Origin: Zeus faber
Lineage: Eukaryota > Chordata > Actinopteri > Zeiformes > Zeidae
Assembly (NCBI GenBank): GCA_960531495.1
Contig: OY482853.1
Coordinates: forward strand, 2,396,565-2,460,564
Length of the DNA: 64,000 bases
Direction of reading: 5' to 3'
Shown piece by piece: positions 1 through 55,664 of the stretch. The notes beneath the pieces were generated by a model. That model saw nothing but the letters and a program-made list of their open reading frames with translations. It did not search any database and was not told the DNA's origin. The translations under genes were made by a program, and so were the position numbers. The first letter of the stretch is position 1. Each line of letters opens with the position of its first letter.

Positions 1-855
1 AAAGTGTATTTATTGTTTCGTGTTATGAAATAATTGTATTGTTTGTGTGTTTTCGTGTTCCAGATGCCAAAGAGAAGCAGAAAGTCTTAGAGAATTTTTT
101 AGCACTTGTGCTCTGAGTGAGAAAAGAAACTTGTTTATCCGAAAATCCGAAGAGTGACGGTTTCAGAATCAAATGTTTGGCTGAATGAATGAATATACAT
201 GAAAACTGCTCCTGAATCAATCTGAGTGGTTTATTTAAACTTTGCTGGAAATAAAATATGAATACCCTGATTTACTCCCAGAATGAACCAAACATCAAAA
301 AAATCAATAAATGAAACTTTGTCAGATAGAAACTTCTGAACACCTGCTAGAATTTGCATCTGTAACTTTAACGTTTATAAAGTTTTAAATGGAAAAGGGA
401 TAAAAACAATGTGGTTCATTCGACCTGTAGGAGATCTGCTGCCCTGAGGGCTCCTTGGTCCTAGGAACTAGGATTCCTACGGTTTTAGGTATTATCATGA
501 CATTATTAGTTTTACTATTTTGACATTTGTGTATAGTACAGTACGTCTTTCGGGTAGCCTTGGAAGTGCCCCACCCTCCTGGAAACCATCCAATCGGTGG
601 CAACAATTTACGATTTCAAACGGAGCCGGCGCAGCGGTGGTCTCAGTAACTCATCAGACAATGTGTTTGAGTCTTCCTTGTTGCCAGCAGCAAAGAGAAA
701 GAGATCAACTCAAACGAAAAAGCACGGGCGTAGAGAGCCCCCCAGCTCAGCGCCGCAGGCGTTGAGTGGCGCCGCCTACAGGGCTCCCGCTATGTACGTA
801 CTCACACAGAGGCTGAGCAGCCGAGGGGTGGGGGCGGGGGTGAGAGGGGTCTTAC
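1..855. other. frem2 intron 6, partial
   Basis: No exon is seen. The first 500 bases are AT-rich. Positions 520-780 are of more balanced composition and keep a short plus-strand open frame rich in K, R and S. I do not recognise it and do not claim a gene. Confidence 0.6.
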
Positions 856-33907
<33,052 letters not shown>

Positions 33908-34130
33908 TCGGATGTGGGTGAAGCCGCGGGGAAAAGGCGTCAAAGTCGCTCCAAGTCCGGGGTTCGGGCAGCGAGACATGTGCGCAGCGCAGCGCGGAGC
34001 ATCCTCCTCCAGACGCGGCTTCAACTTCACCTCCACGCCGAGCGCCGGGCCGCGCCCCCCTGCGCGCTCATTGGCTGGCTGCTCCGCCGGAGCGTGGAGC
34101 GGATTTACATTTTATTTTTCCTTGGAATGA
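33908..34130 (-). promoter_or_regulatory. probable frem2 5' UTR and CpG-rich promoter
   Basis: CpG density is high from about 33270 to 34100. On the minus strand there is a CCAAT box at 34070-34074 (within AGCCAATGAG) and a GC-rich block at 34049-34066 just downstream of it. No clear TATA box is seen. Transcription probably starts between about 33950 and 34060. The position is inferred from composition and motifs only. Confidence 0.5.
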
Positions 34131-34142
34131 ATTATTCTTATG

Positions 34143-34194
<52 letters not shown>

Positions 34195-34199
34195 TTATG

Positions 34200-34273
<74 letters not shown>
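34131..34273. repeat. (TTA)n microsatellite beside the frem2 promoter
   Basis: About 45 ATT units in two blocks separated by CTTATG. It starts some 57 bases upstream (relative to frem2) of the CCAAT box. Confidence 0.97.
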
Positions 34274-37200
34274 CATCCTCGAGTATAACCGTAACAATAA
34301 TAATAAAAACCTCGTGGCATCGTTGAAATACAACATGCAAAGTGTTTCACAGCGAAATAAAAAAACATGTAAAAGTACTCACATGCAGAAGACATACAGA
34401 AACAAATACAGAAATTAAACAAATGCGTTTACATGAATATAAGGCAATCAAATGGTAGTAATAATAATAAGAAGAAGAAGAAGAAGAAGAAGAATGAAAA
34501 CAAGCTAAATACATTTCATGAAAATAGTAATGACCAGATTTAGCGGCTGTGACTGTACATACAATTTAAATTTATCAATTCTATTTATCTGTTCTCGTTT
34601 TTCCTCTGCGAAACGAAACAAAAAATACACAATAAATTGGTAGTAAAACGTAAATATGGCTATTATTAAAAATAAATAAATAAATAAAAAGGTGGCATGT
34701 GCGTTGTCTTCCTTTCAAATTGAAACAACCTTTGTCTCCCTCTGGTGCCTTGCACTGGTGAGGATACAGTTAACACAGACAATCATGAAATATGTCATTT
34801 GAGCATAATGGGAACTTTAATACACTAAGATTAAATCATGCTTTTTTGACATTGTTCCTGGTGCAGTTCCAGCTTCACCGATAATCTTTGACGATGTGAT
34901 ATTTTGGGTCTGTCATTGTAACCCAGTCTACAGCTGCATCTGCCTGAGAGAAAGGGTTTTAAACAGTATATAATACAGTATATATAACTATATTTTTTGG
35001 TGGAGATAGCAGTACGGTAGACAGTACAGTAGACAATTAAAATAACTAATAATGTAATGGATTGAACTAATTTGCAAGAGACGTCTCAACAAGCAGCCTG
35101 TTGCTTGCAGCCATGTGGCCTCCCCCTGCTCCCCCCTCATTCACGTCCTTATTCCTCCTGCAAAGCAAGCTGCAGTAAGACCCTGTTCCTGCAGCTCATT
35201 GTCACCAGGCCTCTCCTTCCTCCTCCCTCCCTCATCGCCTCCGTCTTCCCGTTGAAGTGTTTTCTCAGCAGAGAATGTTCCCTGGGCTCAGGACAAGCCG
35301 GGTCTTGATCCTCAACCCGCACGACTCGGCCGGAGATCAAACTGTGATGAGGAAGAGGAGCCGCCGAGGGAAGGGGAAGAGTGGGGCCTGGACGGGGAAC
35401 GGGACGGCGGGGCGGGTTCCCCTGGACAGGAAGCGGGGAACCATCGACACTTATTCTAAAATGTCGACTCATAACTTGTTGAATTTCAAGACAGGCGCTC
35501 TGGGTGTGACGTCATCGTGTCGTTTCTTCCAACAAATTCCCAAAGCCGGCTTCACACCGCATGCGTAATCGTATCCGACCCTGCCCTCGTGGTCGTCAGG
35601 TGAACTGCGTCATGGTTTCGCGGTTTCGCATCGCAACAGGTCAGAGAAAATGGGAGAGGAGTTTTTTTCCCATGTCAACAGAGTAGTTTGCTGATCTGGA
35701 CATTAACTGTGTTTCATGAATGAGAATTTAAAACTTACTTTATTTAGCGCTGCAAGGTGTGGAAAAAATACACACATAAGAGACTTACTGATAGTGAATA
35801 ACGTAGTTTTTTTAAATACATGTCTTATTTACTTTGTTTTGAGCCCAGTTCCAATAAAAAACGAGTCCGACGTAAGTTCCGGTCGAACTGTCGGAGCCAA
35901 TGTTGTGGTATAAGTTGAAGAGCGTGAAGTACCCGACGCCTCCACGATCACACATCGCAGTCAGGCTTTATTAGGCCAGCCACGCTCACACATACAAGGA
36001 ATTTGACTCCGGTTTTCAGCGACTCTCACTACTAAAATAATATTTTTAAAAAGTTGGCCTTAATGCAAAATCGAAGAAAAATATGGACATAAAATGAAAT
36101 ATAAACATAAAATATCAACACATATATACATAAAACATACAAATAAAAACAAATCTAGCTGCAGGCAGCAATACGAAGGGCGTTAAAGTTCAATGTTGGG
36201 ATGTGCTTTGACTTTCTGTTCCGTGTGTTTTGTGACTGCAGAAGTTCATTCCTTCAGCCTGGTTACAGTGTAATTCTATTATGGGATGGTGTCTGCGGCT
36301 GTGGTTGGGTTTCCTACGCCGCAACTAACGCCGGTTATCATTCAGAAGTAGGGCTGCATGATTATGGCTAAAATGATAATCAAGAATATTTTAGTCAATA
36401 TTGTGATCATGATTATTTATCACCATTATTCATCCATTTTGGGGAACATAATTATTTGATGGCATTTTCTAAATCCAGTAATTATAATTTGGGAAGTTTG
36501 TATACATTGATATCTCTGTAATGTCTATAAATTCTGACAGTGATGTGTTATTGGGTTTTACTTTTGTAGAACTTACTCTGGTGCGTGTCAGTTGAACTCA
36601 GAAGTGTTTATATTACAAATGTTTAACACGCTGCGCTTTGTTGAATCCAACTGTCTTCTGGTAATACTTGAAAAATGTTCAAACATAATTTTTGGACTGG
36701 AAATAAGATTAATAGTAATGAAATAATACCTGTCACTTTGTAACTTCGTATGGTTAAGAGTTTTTATCTTATATTCCTTTAGTTAAAGTCCGATCATGAC
36801 TGTATCTGTGCGCGGCGCCATCTTGGTGAGGTTGCGATAGTTGATCCAAACTTCTTCCGCAATTATGAACCGATCTGGATGAAACTCAAAGGACTCCATG
36901 TTGGAACTGCCCTGGATACAAATCTTATTCAGATTTGTCTGTGGGTTCATCTGATCCATAACGTCATACGGTTCTGACGTCAGTTACATCTGCACGTGCC
37001 GCCATCTTGGTGAGGTCCCGACTGTTGACCAATCGCTAGACTACAATGCTATCATGTGACCTGTGCACGCCATCACTTGTGCATGCACACATGTTGCGGC
37101 GGTAATAGAAAATACTGTTGTTTTTTTTAAATTATTGCACAATAATGGACCAATATGGATCAAACTTGGGTGACGGCATGTCGGAACTACCCCGAATAAA

Positions 37201-38235
37201 CATTTTATTCATCTTGTCTGTGAGTGCAGCGGATCTGTGACGTCTGTTGACGAATGACGTCAGTTCTTCATCAACAGCTCCACCCCTGCTGTGCAGCGAG
37301 TGGAAAGCAGGGCTGGACACATGAACATGGCATATCAACAGTGGATGAATGGATGCGAACACCCTCATGGAGTGAGACGGGACACAGGTAACTGGTCACA
37401 TGGGAACAGGTGGGAAAATGAGAAGCAGATGTTACCCATAATGCACTGCAGGGGGTGGGTAGCAGCTCAGTGACTCCTCCTCCTGCTTCCTTCTTTCACC
37501 CAAACACACAGAGGCCAAAGGAGGGAAACTGAACTGCAATGAACCAAGAAACAACAGCAAAATAAAACAATGAACCAGAAATATTTTGCGAAAAATAAAC
37601 AATGAACGGTGAAGATTTGGTAAAAAAAATAAAGCCAATGAAAAACATCACATATACTATAAATTGGCAAAAAACAATGATATATAATAATTATAAAAAA
37701 AATTAGTATAATTTAAAAAAAAAATTGGTATAATTTTGGTGTAATCATATTTTCTAAGTCATAGCATTTCATTTTCAACTTTTTACAGTATTCAAAGGCT
37801 CCATATGGATTCATAGGTAAGAGGTTGTTTGCTAAATCACATATTTTCCGATTAGAGAAGTAACTATCTTACAAAACAGCCCTTTAACTTTTTTTTTAAC
37901 AATTTATTTCAATTATATCATTCAACTCTATATTAACATGATATCCAATGGCATAAATATATACATTATATTTATGACACTATAAATACAACCTATTATG
38001 TGTATTACAACTTGCCATGTGCACTGTATTTTAATTGTACTTTACATCAATACAACAAAACAACTCCTTATGTGCTTATGATTTATAAATTCAATGTATG
38101 TTTTTACTAATAGTGCCATCTAGTGGCAGGGCGTGGCAAGTTTCAGACTGTCGCAAAATATGGCCTATTTGATTAAAAACATTCAAAACAAACAAGGTTT
38201 CATTTGTAAAATAAAAACTGTGTAAAAAAATGTCA

Positions 38236-38270
<35 letters not shown>
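34274..38270. other. frem2-trim3 intergenic DNA, part 1
   Basis: AT-rich. Includes an AAT/AAG run (34460-34492), a segment at 36350-36430 (AGGGCTGCATGATTATGGC and following) that resembles a common fish interspersed repeat, and a duplicated segment at 36850-37265. No coding region is recognised. A TA repeat (38236-38268) abuts the Tc1-like element. Confidence 0.65.
36850..37265 (+). repeat. two diverged copies of a ~125-bp segment
   Basis: 36861-36985 and 37140-37263 align: AATTATGAACCGATCTGGAT with AATAATGGACCAATATGGAT, then CATGTTGGAACTGCCC with CATGTCGGAACTACCC, then TTATTCA..TTGTCTGTG, and a shared end TGACGTCAGTT. GCCATCTTGGTGAGGT also occurs twice (36825 and 37001). This is an old tandem duplication of a repeat unit of unknown family. 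Confidence 0.7.
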
Positions 38271-38273
<3 letters not shown>

Positions 38274-39764
38274 TACTCACAAAAAGTTTGGGATGTTTGG
38301 CTTTCGGGTGACATTTATGGAAAATGTAAAAAGTTGACGCTCCAGTGATATGATATCATGAAAGTAGGGCATTTAAGTAGAAGATACAATGGTGATTTCC
38401 TCATCTCAAACAACCGATTGAAACAAAAGCCAACAACAGTGGTGGGTTTACCACAACAACAAATGTCAACATCTCAATAACTTGTCATGTGCCCTTGAGC
38501 ATCAGTTACAGCTTGACAACCACGTCTCATGCTGTTCACAAGTCGACTTATTGTCTGCTGAGGCCTGGCCCCCACTCTTCTTGAAGGGGGCCCTCAGGTC
38601 ATTGAGGTTCTGGGGTACAGAGTTAGGAGCCTCTACACGGCCACTCAGCTGATCCCATAGGTTTTCTATGGGATTCAGGTCTGGAGAAAGTGCAGGCCAC
38701 TCCATTTGAGGTGCCCCAGTCTCCAGCAGCCGTTCCCTAATGATGCCACCTCCATGAGCTGGAGCGTCCATGAAGATGAGATGAGGCCTGTGTTGTTCAT
38801 GCAGGGGCACAATGACTGGATGAATGATGTCATTCAGGTAGTATGGGCTTGTCACTGTACCATTCACATAGTCTAGGGCAGTTCTGTATTGACTAGACAC
38901 ACCTGCCCACACTGTAACACCACCACCACCAAAGGCTGGTCTGGTGACAGTGGCTGATGCGTAGCGCTCGCCTTGACGTCTCCATCATTTCTGCTCAACG
39001 TGAATCGACTTTCATCAGAGAGCAGCACTGAGGCCCCTGGTCCCTCGTCCAGTGTCAATGCTCCCTGGCCCCTGCAAGTCCATGATGCCTGTGCCGGGTG
39101 GTGTGGTCAGGTGCCCTTGCAGGTGGTCTATCACGCAGTTCACGCTGATGTAAATGGTTTTGAATGTTCTGACGTGACACTTGGTGCCTCTCACCTCCCT
39201 TAAATGTGCCTGGTGTTGAGTGGCATCATCATGCGGTTGCGCAGGGCACTGTTCACAATGAAGCGCTCATCAGTGTGGGATGTGGCCAAAGGACGTCCAC
39301 TTCTATGTCTTTCTGTGACTCTTCCAGTCTCTGTATCTCTGTTGCAAGTTGCTGATGACACTCTGTGACGCTCTAAGCTCAGTGGCCACTTCCCTCTGAC
39401 AACATCCTGTTTGAAGCCTCGCCAGGCGAGGTGCTGTTGATCAGTTGTTGGTGGTGTCTTGGTCTCATGATGTCAACATGTGAACAGCATGATGAAGAGG
39501 ACTTTAAATACCAACTCTAATTGAACCAGGAAATGTATTGGTCCATTCATGGATCAAACACCTGTTGTGAATTTTTCCGTTCAGCTCCTTGTTAGAGAAC
39601 AGCAAGTTGTGCAAAAAGTACTGAACCATTGAACAGTTGGACATGTGCATTCAAAAGTTTAGAGAAGGTCAAATTAAGTTCACCTGTAAAGGTTATAGTG
39701 CATTTCATCTTCATCCTGAAATTTCACCCGAAAGCCCAATATCCCTAACTTTTTGTGAGTAGTG
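38271..39764 (-). mobile_element. Tc1-like DNA transposon, decayed copy
   Basis: Bounded by terminal inverted repeats that begin CACTACTCACAAAAAGTT. The left end reads on as TGGGATGTTTGGCTTTCGG and the right end (reverse complement) as AGGGATATTGGGCTTTCGG. TA lies beside each end, with two extra bases on the left. Length of about 1.5 kb fits the Tc1/mariner superfamily. The minus strand holds the transposase remnant listed separately. Confidence 0.9.
38502..39482 (-). pseudogene. Tc1-like transposase, broken
   Basis: Pieces of one transposase are readable on the minus strand in different frames: a helix-turn-helix part with ELRASQSVISNLQQRY and TGRVTERHRSGRPLATS (about 39410-39280), a first catalytic-aspartate segment SDESRFTLSRNDG (about 39010), then VNGTVTSPYYL, a damaged FMD.APAH segment, and the third catalytic segment LSPDLNPIENLWDQLSGR (about 38660). 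Frameshifts, stop codons and loss of two residues around the second aspartate motif make it inactive. The acidic residue spacing is of the DD34E type used by Tc1-like enzymes. Confidence 0.85.
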
Positions 39765-40385
39765 TATACTGTATTTGTAGCAAAATGAGTTAAAAAAATT
39801 ACATTCTGTTGTAAGTAGTTTTATTCCACCAACTTGGGTAATACGTTGCTTTTTGCCAAGTATCATTATGATAACAGCTTGAAATTTTAATTGGTTGCTG
39901 CTTAAAGCAGTTATTTGTCTAAATGCGCGGCATTGTGGGAGGCAGCATCACACAACTCAAAATGCAAAACCCCCAAAAAACTAGAGGTGGCCTTGAAAGA
40001 AACTGGGATCGTTTCACACTGAACCACTTTATTTCTCATGTATTTGGGGAAAAACACGAGGGGAGGTCAAAGGTGCTGTTGTGTCTTTCCACAGGAGTTT
40101 GATGAACCTCATCACCATCACAGATCCTTCAGAATGAGTTTGAGAGGATGTGTGTGTGTGTGTCCCAGCAGTAGGTACAGTCAGAAATCAGCTCCACATC
40201 CACCCTGAAGCGTAAAATCTCCTCATTAGTCGTTTATACTGATGTTTGACCTCTGACCTCTGTGACCTTGGGGGCAAATGGAAAAGTTAAGTCCATTACA
40301 ACCCGACGGGGGGCAGAAAGAACACATTCTGCAAAAAGCAAAACAATAGGAGCCTGTGGAGCTGCTGGAAGTCATTTTTTAAATT

Positions 40386-40513
<128 letters not shown>

Positions 40514-40760
40514 TATTTTTTCCCCCATTTATTAATTCGGTTTTAATTGAATATTATATTTCCATTTTGTTTAGTTATCTATACTACTAGTTAAGAGATT
40601 TTAACTGTACATAAGACCTGTTTTTCACTGTTGACCTAAGAATTAACAACAAATAACCAAAATATGGCATAAACACTCAACTTAATGATATACAATAACT
40701 ATAAACCTATAAAGTAACAAGAATACAATAAAGAAATACCAAATAAATTAAAATTACCTT

Positions 40761-40875
<115 letters not shown>

Positions 40876-41111
40876 GACAAATCCAGCGAGTAATCCATCT
40901 GCCCATCAGTAATTAACATAAGGTGAGGAAGTGATTGATAGTAATCTGTGTGATAGTGATCTGTCAGCTTAACCTGTGATTATGAAAAGATGTAATCGTG
41001 TACCACATCAAATGTGTAAAATGACCAGTCGCACCCATTCTGTCTGTAAACCATGTGCTTTTATTACCAGTGCATATTTATAGAGAAAAGAAAAAGGCTT
41101 TGGATCGAAAT

Positions 41112-41596
41112 AAACAGGAAGAGGAAGAGGAAGAGGAACGCATCAAACACCAAGTCACTGAGCAGACCAGCTGCATGAGGAGGACATCTGGGTGGGGGTG
41201 GAGGAGGATGGAGATCTGGGGTCTGGGGAGGAGGTCTGGATGGAGGAGGAAGAGGAGGAGGAAGGAGATCTGGGGTCTGGAAGCCTGGAGATTTGGGGGA
41301 TATGTCCCACGTTATGGTGCCTCATGCAGCTCGCTCATCTACAGCTGTGGTACTGGAATCTGACGCTCCACGGAATAAAGAAGAAGAGGAGGAGGAGGAA
41401 GGAAGAGGAATAAAGAAGAAGAGGAGGAGGAGGAGGAGGAGGAAGGAAGAGGAATAAAGAAGAGGAGGAGGAAGGAAGAGGAATAAAGAAGAGGAGGAGG
41501 AGGAGGAGGAGGAGGAGGAGGAGGAGGAAGAAGGAAGAGGAGGAATAAAGAGGAGGAAGAGGAGGAGGAGGAAGGTAGAGGAGGAGGAAGGAAGAG
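41112..41596 (+). repeat. AGG/AAG-rich polypurine tract
   Basis: Mixed GAGGAGGA and GGAAGAGGAATAAAGAAGA units, densest at 41370-41596. Serine- or leucine-rich open frames across it are compositional. Confidence 0.9.
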
Positions 41597-43282
41597 CGAG
41601 ATGCGGTTCCAACCGATACTAAAAGTGGGCGTGTCCTGGCGTGGAAGTGCATCAGTTTCCCGCGATGCATTTGTTGGAAAATAGTGTCGAATAAATAAGC
41701 ATCTAATAAATCCTACAGTGTTTGTTTGTTTGTTTGTTTTTTTAAGATGAAGCTAAAATACTCTGCAAAGCGGAATTGATATAAAAGCCTTTGTTATGAT
41801 GGTGCAGCCGCAGGTGGAGAACATCCGGGTTCACAAAGTTTGAATCCTGTTTTCCACGTTCTCCCTCCAGCCAAGCCTCGAGGGAGGGAGTTTGACTTTC
41901 CCCAAATCACCGCTCAACACGACTGATCCGGACTCAAACCCAAACAACACCCCCCCCACCACCACCACCACCACCACCCCCAAAAGTTCGATCTTTTTCA
42001 TTGAATTCTGTGAAGATCGGATCCAACTTGCGACACAAAGTGATTAAAGCAAGAAAGGCAGAAGAATTCAACACAAAGCAACGTCCTGGTCCCAGGTGGG
42101 AACCTGGGCTGAGCTGCAGGTGCTGCTCACGAGACGAGTGACTCGACTCATTTGGATTCAGACTGAATTCAGCTTCATACGTCGTTTTCATCTTAAGGAA
42201 ACGAGCAGCGTGAGGGGGAAAAAAAAAAAATCATCAAATTAGAAAAATACAATTCTCAAATGCTGAGCGAGTGTATAAAATAAACGAGCAATTCCTTTTG
42301 TCATTTTGTAATTTTTCTTTGAAACAACAGTTTTAACAAAGTCGATTTTTGTGCTGCTTTGAAATTTGTCAATAAACACGCACAGCGCTCCTTGGGCTGT
42401 TCCTCCAAAAACACAAACACACTTTGAAAACAGCTGCCGTTCAGCATTTAGTTTTTAACCGCTGGAGTCTCTGAATATCCAAAAGGCTGCGTGTGTCCAA
42501 ACCAAAGCACATGATCAAATATACACAATATACATTTATGCATATACAGTACATACAGCAAACCAATGCACGGGCGGTGGCGGCGACGCCCCTCCTCGCC
42601 TTCTACCACAGAGAAGGTTCGACTCCGGTTCGAAGCGGGCGTGGCTCCACCGCCGGCCAGACAACTACAAGTAGACGCGTCGGAGAAGGAGGGCGTCGCC
42701 GTTCACAGTCAAACTGAACTTCATGCAGCGCCACTGTCCGCGGCTCGCTCGGCCGCTAAAGGTGCAGTACACACAAAATATGCCGCTAACGCCTCGGAAG
42801 AACGTCGGTTCGATACCTTGACGAAGCGGAGAGATAAAGTTGGATCAGAGGACGAGGAAAGGAAGGAGTGCGCATATGAAAAGCAAAGTATCGAATAATT
42901 TAACAATTTCATGAAATCTGGGTCCACAAATTAACATGAACAAAAATGGTTCTGCTGAAGTTGAAAAATCACTCCTAACCCAAACACCTGATTTTATATG
43001 AAGTTTATATGAATATTACACAAATTTTAATATGAACCTTGTTGTCGGATTACAGTTTGTGAAAAGTCGTGAACGGACGTTACTCCAGAATGAATCAACT
43101 CACGGCTTCACGACGCGGAGCGCGGACGCGGCGTCCGAGCTGAAATAAAGTTAATGCACCTCCTGAGCTGAGGGGGCGCTGGAGGCAACACATCAGGAGG
43201 TGGCGCTGAGGGGACGACGCGCGCCTCTCGAGGCCCACATCGACGGACGCTGCACCGCCAGGGTCTTCAGTGCTGCAGGTGG

Positions 43283-43485
43283 AACTGGTTCAGACTGGAT
43301 GAGACTGGTTCAGACTGGAGCAAACCGGTTCATTCCGGAGCAAACCGGTTCAGACTGGAGCAAACCGGTTCAGACTGGATGAGACTGGTTCAGACTGGAT
43401 GAGACTGGCTCAGACTGGATCAAACCGGTTCAGACTGGATCCAACTGGATGAAACCGGTTCAGACTGGATCAAACCGGTTCAGGC
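43283..43485. repeat. minisatellite with AAACCGGTT, in trim3 3' UTR
   Basis: Built from 10-base half units: CAGACTGGAT or CAGACTGGAG, alternating with GCAAACCGGTT, GAGACTGGTT and similar. AAACCGGTT starts at 43322, 43342, 43362, 43422, 43452 and 43472. The array begins about ten bases after the trim3 stop codon and so lies in its 3' UTR. Confidence 0.9.
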
Positions 43486-43495
43486 CAGTCCCTCT

Positions 43496-54023
<10,528 letters not shown>

Positions 54024-54616
54024 TCAGCTGGACGGAGAGCAGGAAGCGGCTCGCCTGCAGGAGAGGGAGGAGGGATGGAGGAGAGGTGGAGGGGTGAGGG
54101 ATGGAGAGGAGATGAAGAGAGGGATGCAGGAGAGGGAGGGAGCGAGGAGGATGGAGTCAGAACAGCAGAAGTCTGGGAAAACATGAGTCACTGAATGGTG
54201 CTGAAGAGCCACCGCTTCATTGAGGCGCCATCTTGGAAAAGCTGCTGGATGAGTCAGTGAGACGGGACTGGAACCGCACGTCTCCTGCACTCAATAAGGA
54301 AACTGATGCTGATGCACCTCGTTGTCACTGCCACGCCCGTGGAGACACGCCCCCTTTCCATTTCAACCCGGAGGAGGAGCCACACGTGGGTTCGAACACC
54401 GAGCGATTCGAGGGCTAGGTTCTCAGCTGGCGGGTCCGTTTGGAGTGGACCGCGGGGCATGCACAGCTTCATCTGAATTTCTTTCTTTAAAACAATATTT
54501 TGGAATCTCAGGAAATGATGTCATTATTATTATTTTTATTAGGGGACTGGGTTTTTAGTCCTCATTGTTTGTTGTGGTTCCTAACATGCAGTGAAGCATT
54601 GTGGATTACTGCTAAA

Positions 54617-54985
54617 ACACCAAGATGGAGGATCACACACCATCACCAACACCAAGATGGAGGATCACACACCATCACCAACACTAAGATGGTGGATCAC
54701 ACACCAACACCAAGATGGAGGATCACACACCAACACCAACACCAAGATGGAGGATCTCACACCAACACCAACACCAACACCAAGATGGAGGATCACACAC
54801 CATCACCAACACTAAGATGGTGGATCACACACCAACACCAAGATGGAGGATCACACACCAACACCAACACCAAGATGGAGGATCTCACACCAACACCAAG
54901 ATGGAGGATCTCACACCAACACCAAGATGGAGGATCACACGCCAACACCAAGATGGAGGACCACACACCAACCATGCAAACACAG
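54617..54985 (+). repeat. minisatellite with CCAAGATGGAGGATCACAC units
   Basis: Twelve AAGATGG cores, each followed by AGGATCACAC or similar and separated by CAACAC or CATCAC spacers of varying number. It begins about 600 bases upstream of the trim3 start codon. Confidence 0.92.
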
Positions 54986-55449
54986 ACTTGAGGATGTTAA
55001 TCAGTCACTTCAGGGTTAAACTTCACCCTCTTCTCTCATTTCAGGTTCGATTCTGTTTTTCCATCAGGTCTGAATCTGTCGCCACAAAGCAAATCACAGC
55101 ATTTTGCCCGTTAACGAGTCTGGCCTGCACGACCCTAAACCGCACGCCGACACCTCCTTATTCCGCGCTCGTGGTCTCAGACGACGCACCGCCCGCGTCT
55201 GCTCCACCCTCCAGACGTCATTGTGCTCCAGAGAGAAAAGCTTAACCCCCCCCCCCCAAAAAAAACCAACCCTTTCTGCTCGACGGGATTTACATGACAA
55301 TGAAGCTGTTGGCGCCGACGCCGGTCACTATTTCTTTGTAGAAAAGAGTCCCAAAGAAAATAAAACACTCCATACAAAAATCCAGCTGCACAAAACAAAT
55401 GTTTCTGTACTTTACACCCGAGCTTGAAAATCTGAACTCGTTGATGATC

Positions 55450-55655
55450 AAGGGGATGGTAGCTCAGGAGGTAGAGCTGGTGGTCTAGTGATCTAAAGGT
55501 TGCTGGTTGGATCCCAGGCTCCTCCTGCTAGCATGCTGTAGTGTCCTTGAGCAAGACACTTAACCCCTCATTGCTCCTGATGGCTGCGTCCGTCGGTCTT
55601 TGAACAATTGTAAGTCGCTTTGGATAAAAGTGTCTGCTAAATGTAAATCTATCTA
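55450..55655 (+). mobile_element. tRNA-derived SINE
   Basis: Head with Pol III A-box-like GGTAGCTCAGGAGGTAGAGC and B-box-like GGTTGCTGGTTGGATCCC, then a body with CCTTGAGCAAGACACTTAACCC, and the tail TAAGTCGCTTTGGATAAAAG then TGTCTGCTAAATG, which is common to fish SINEs and LINEs. It ends in an ATCT repeat (55647-55664). It is not a functional tRNA gene. Confidence 0.8.
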
Positions 55656-55664
55656 TCTATCGAT

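Noticed and set aside
1..855. A further frem2 exon at the window edge
   Set aside because: No minus-strand segment resembling the next Calx-beta start (EPIFYFGD) was found.
55450..55520. tRNA gene
   Set aside because: A- and B-box-like words are present, but no cloverleaf end follows; a SINE body and tail continue instead.
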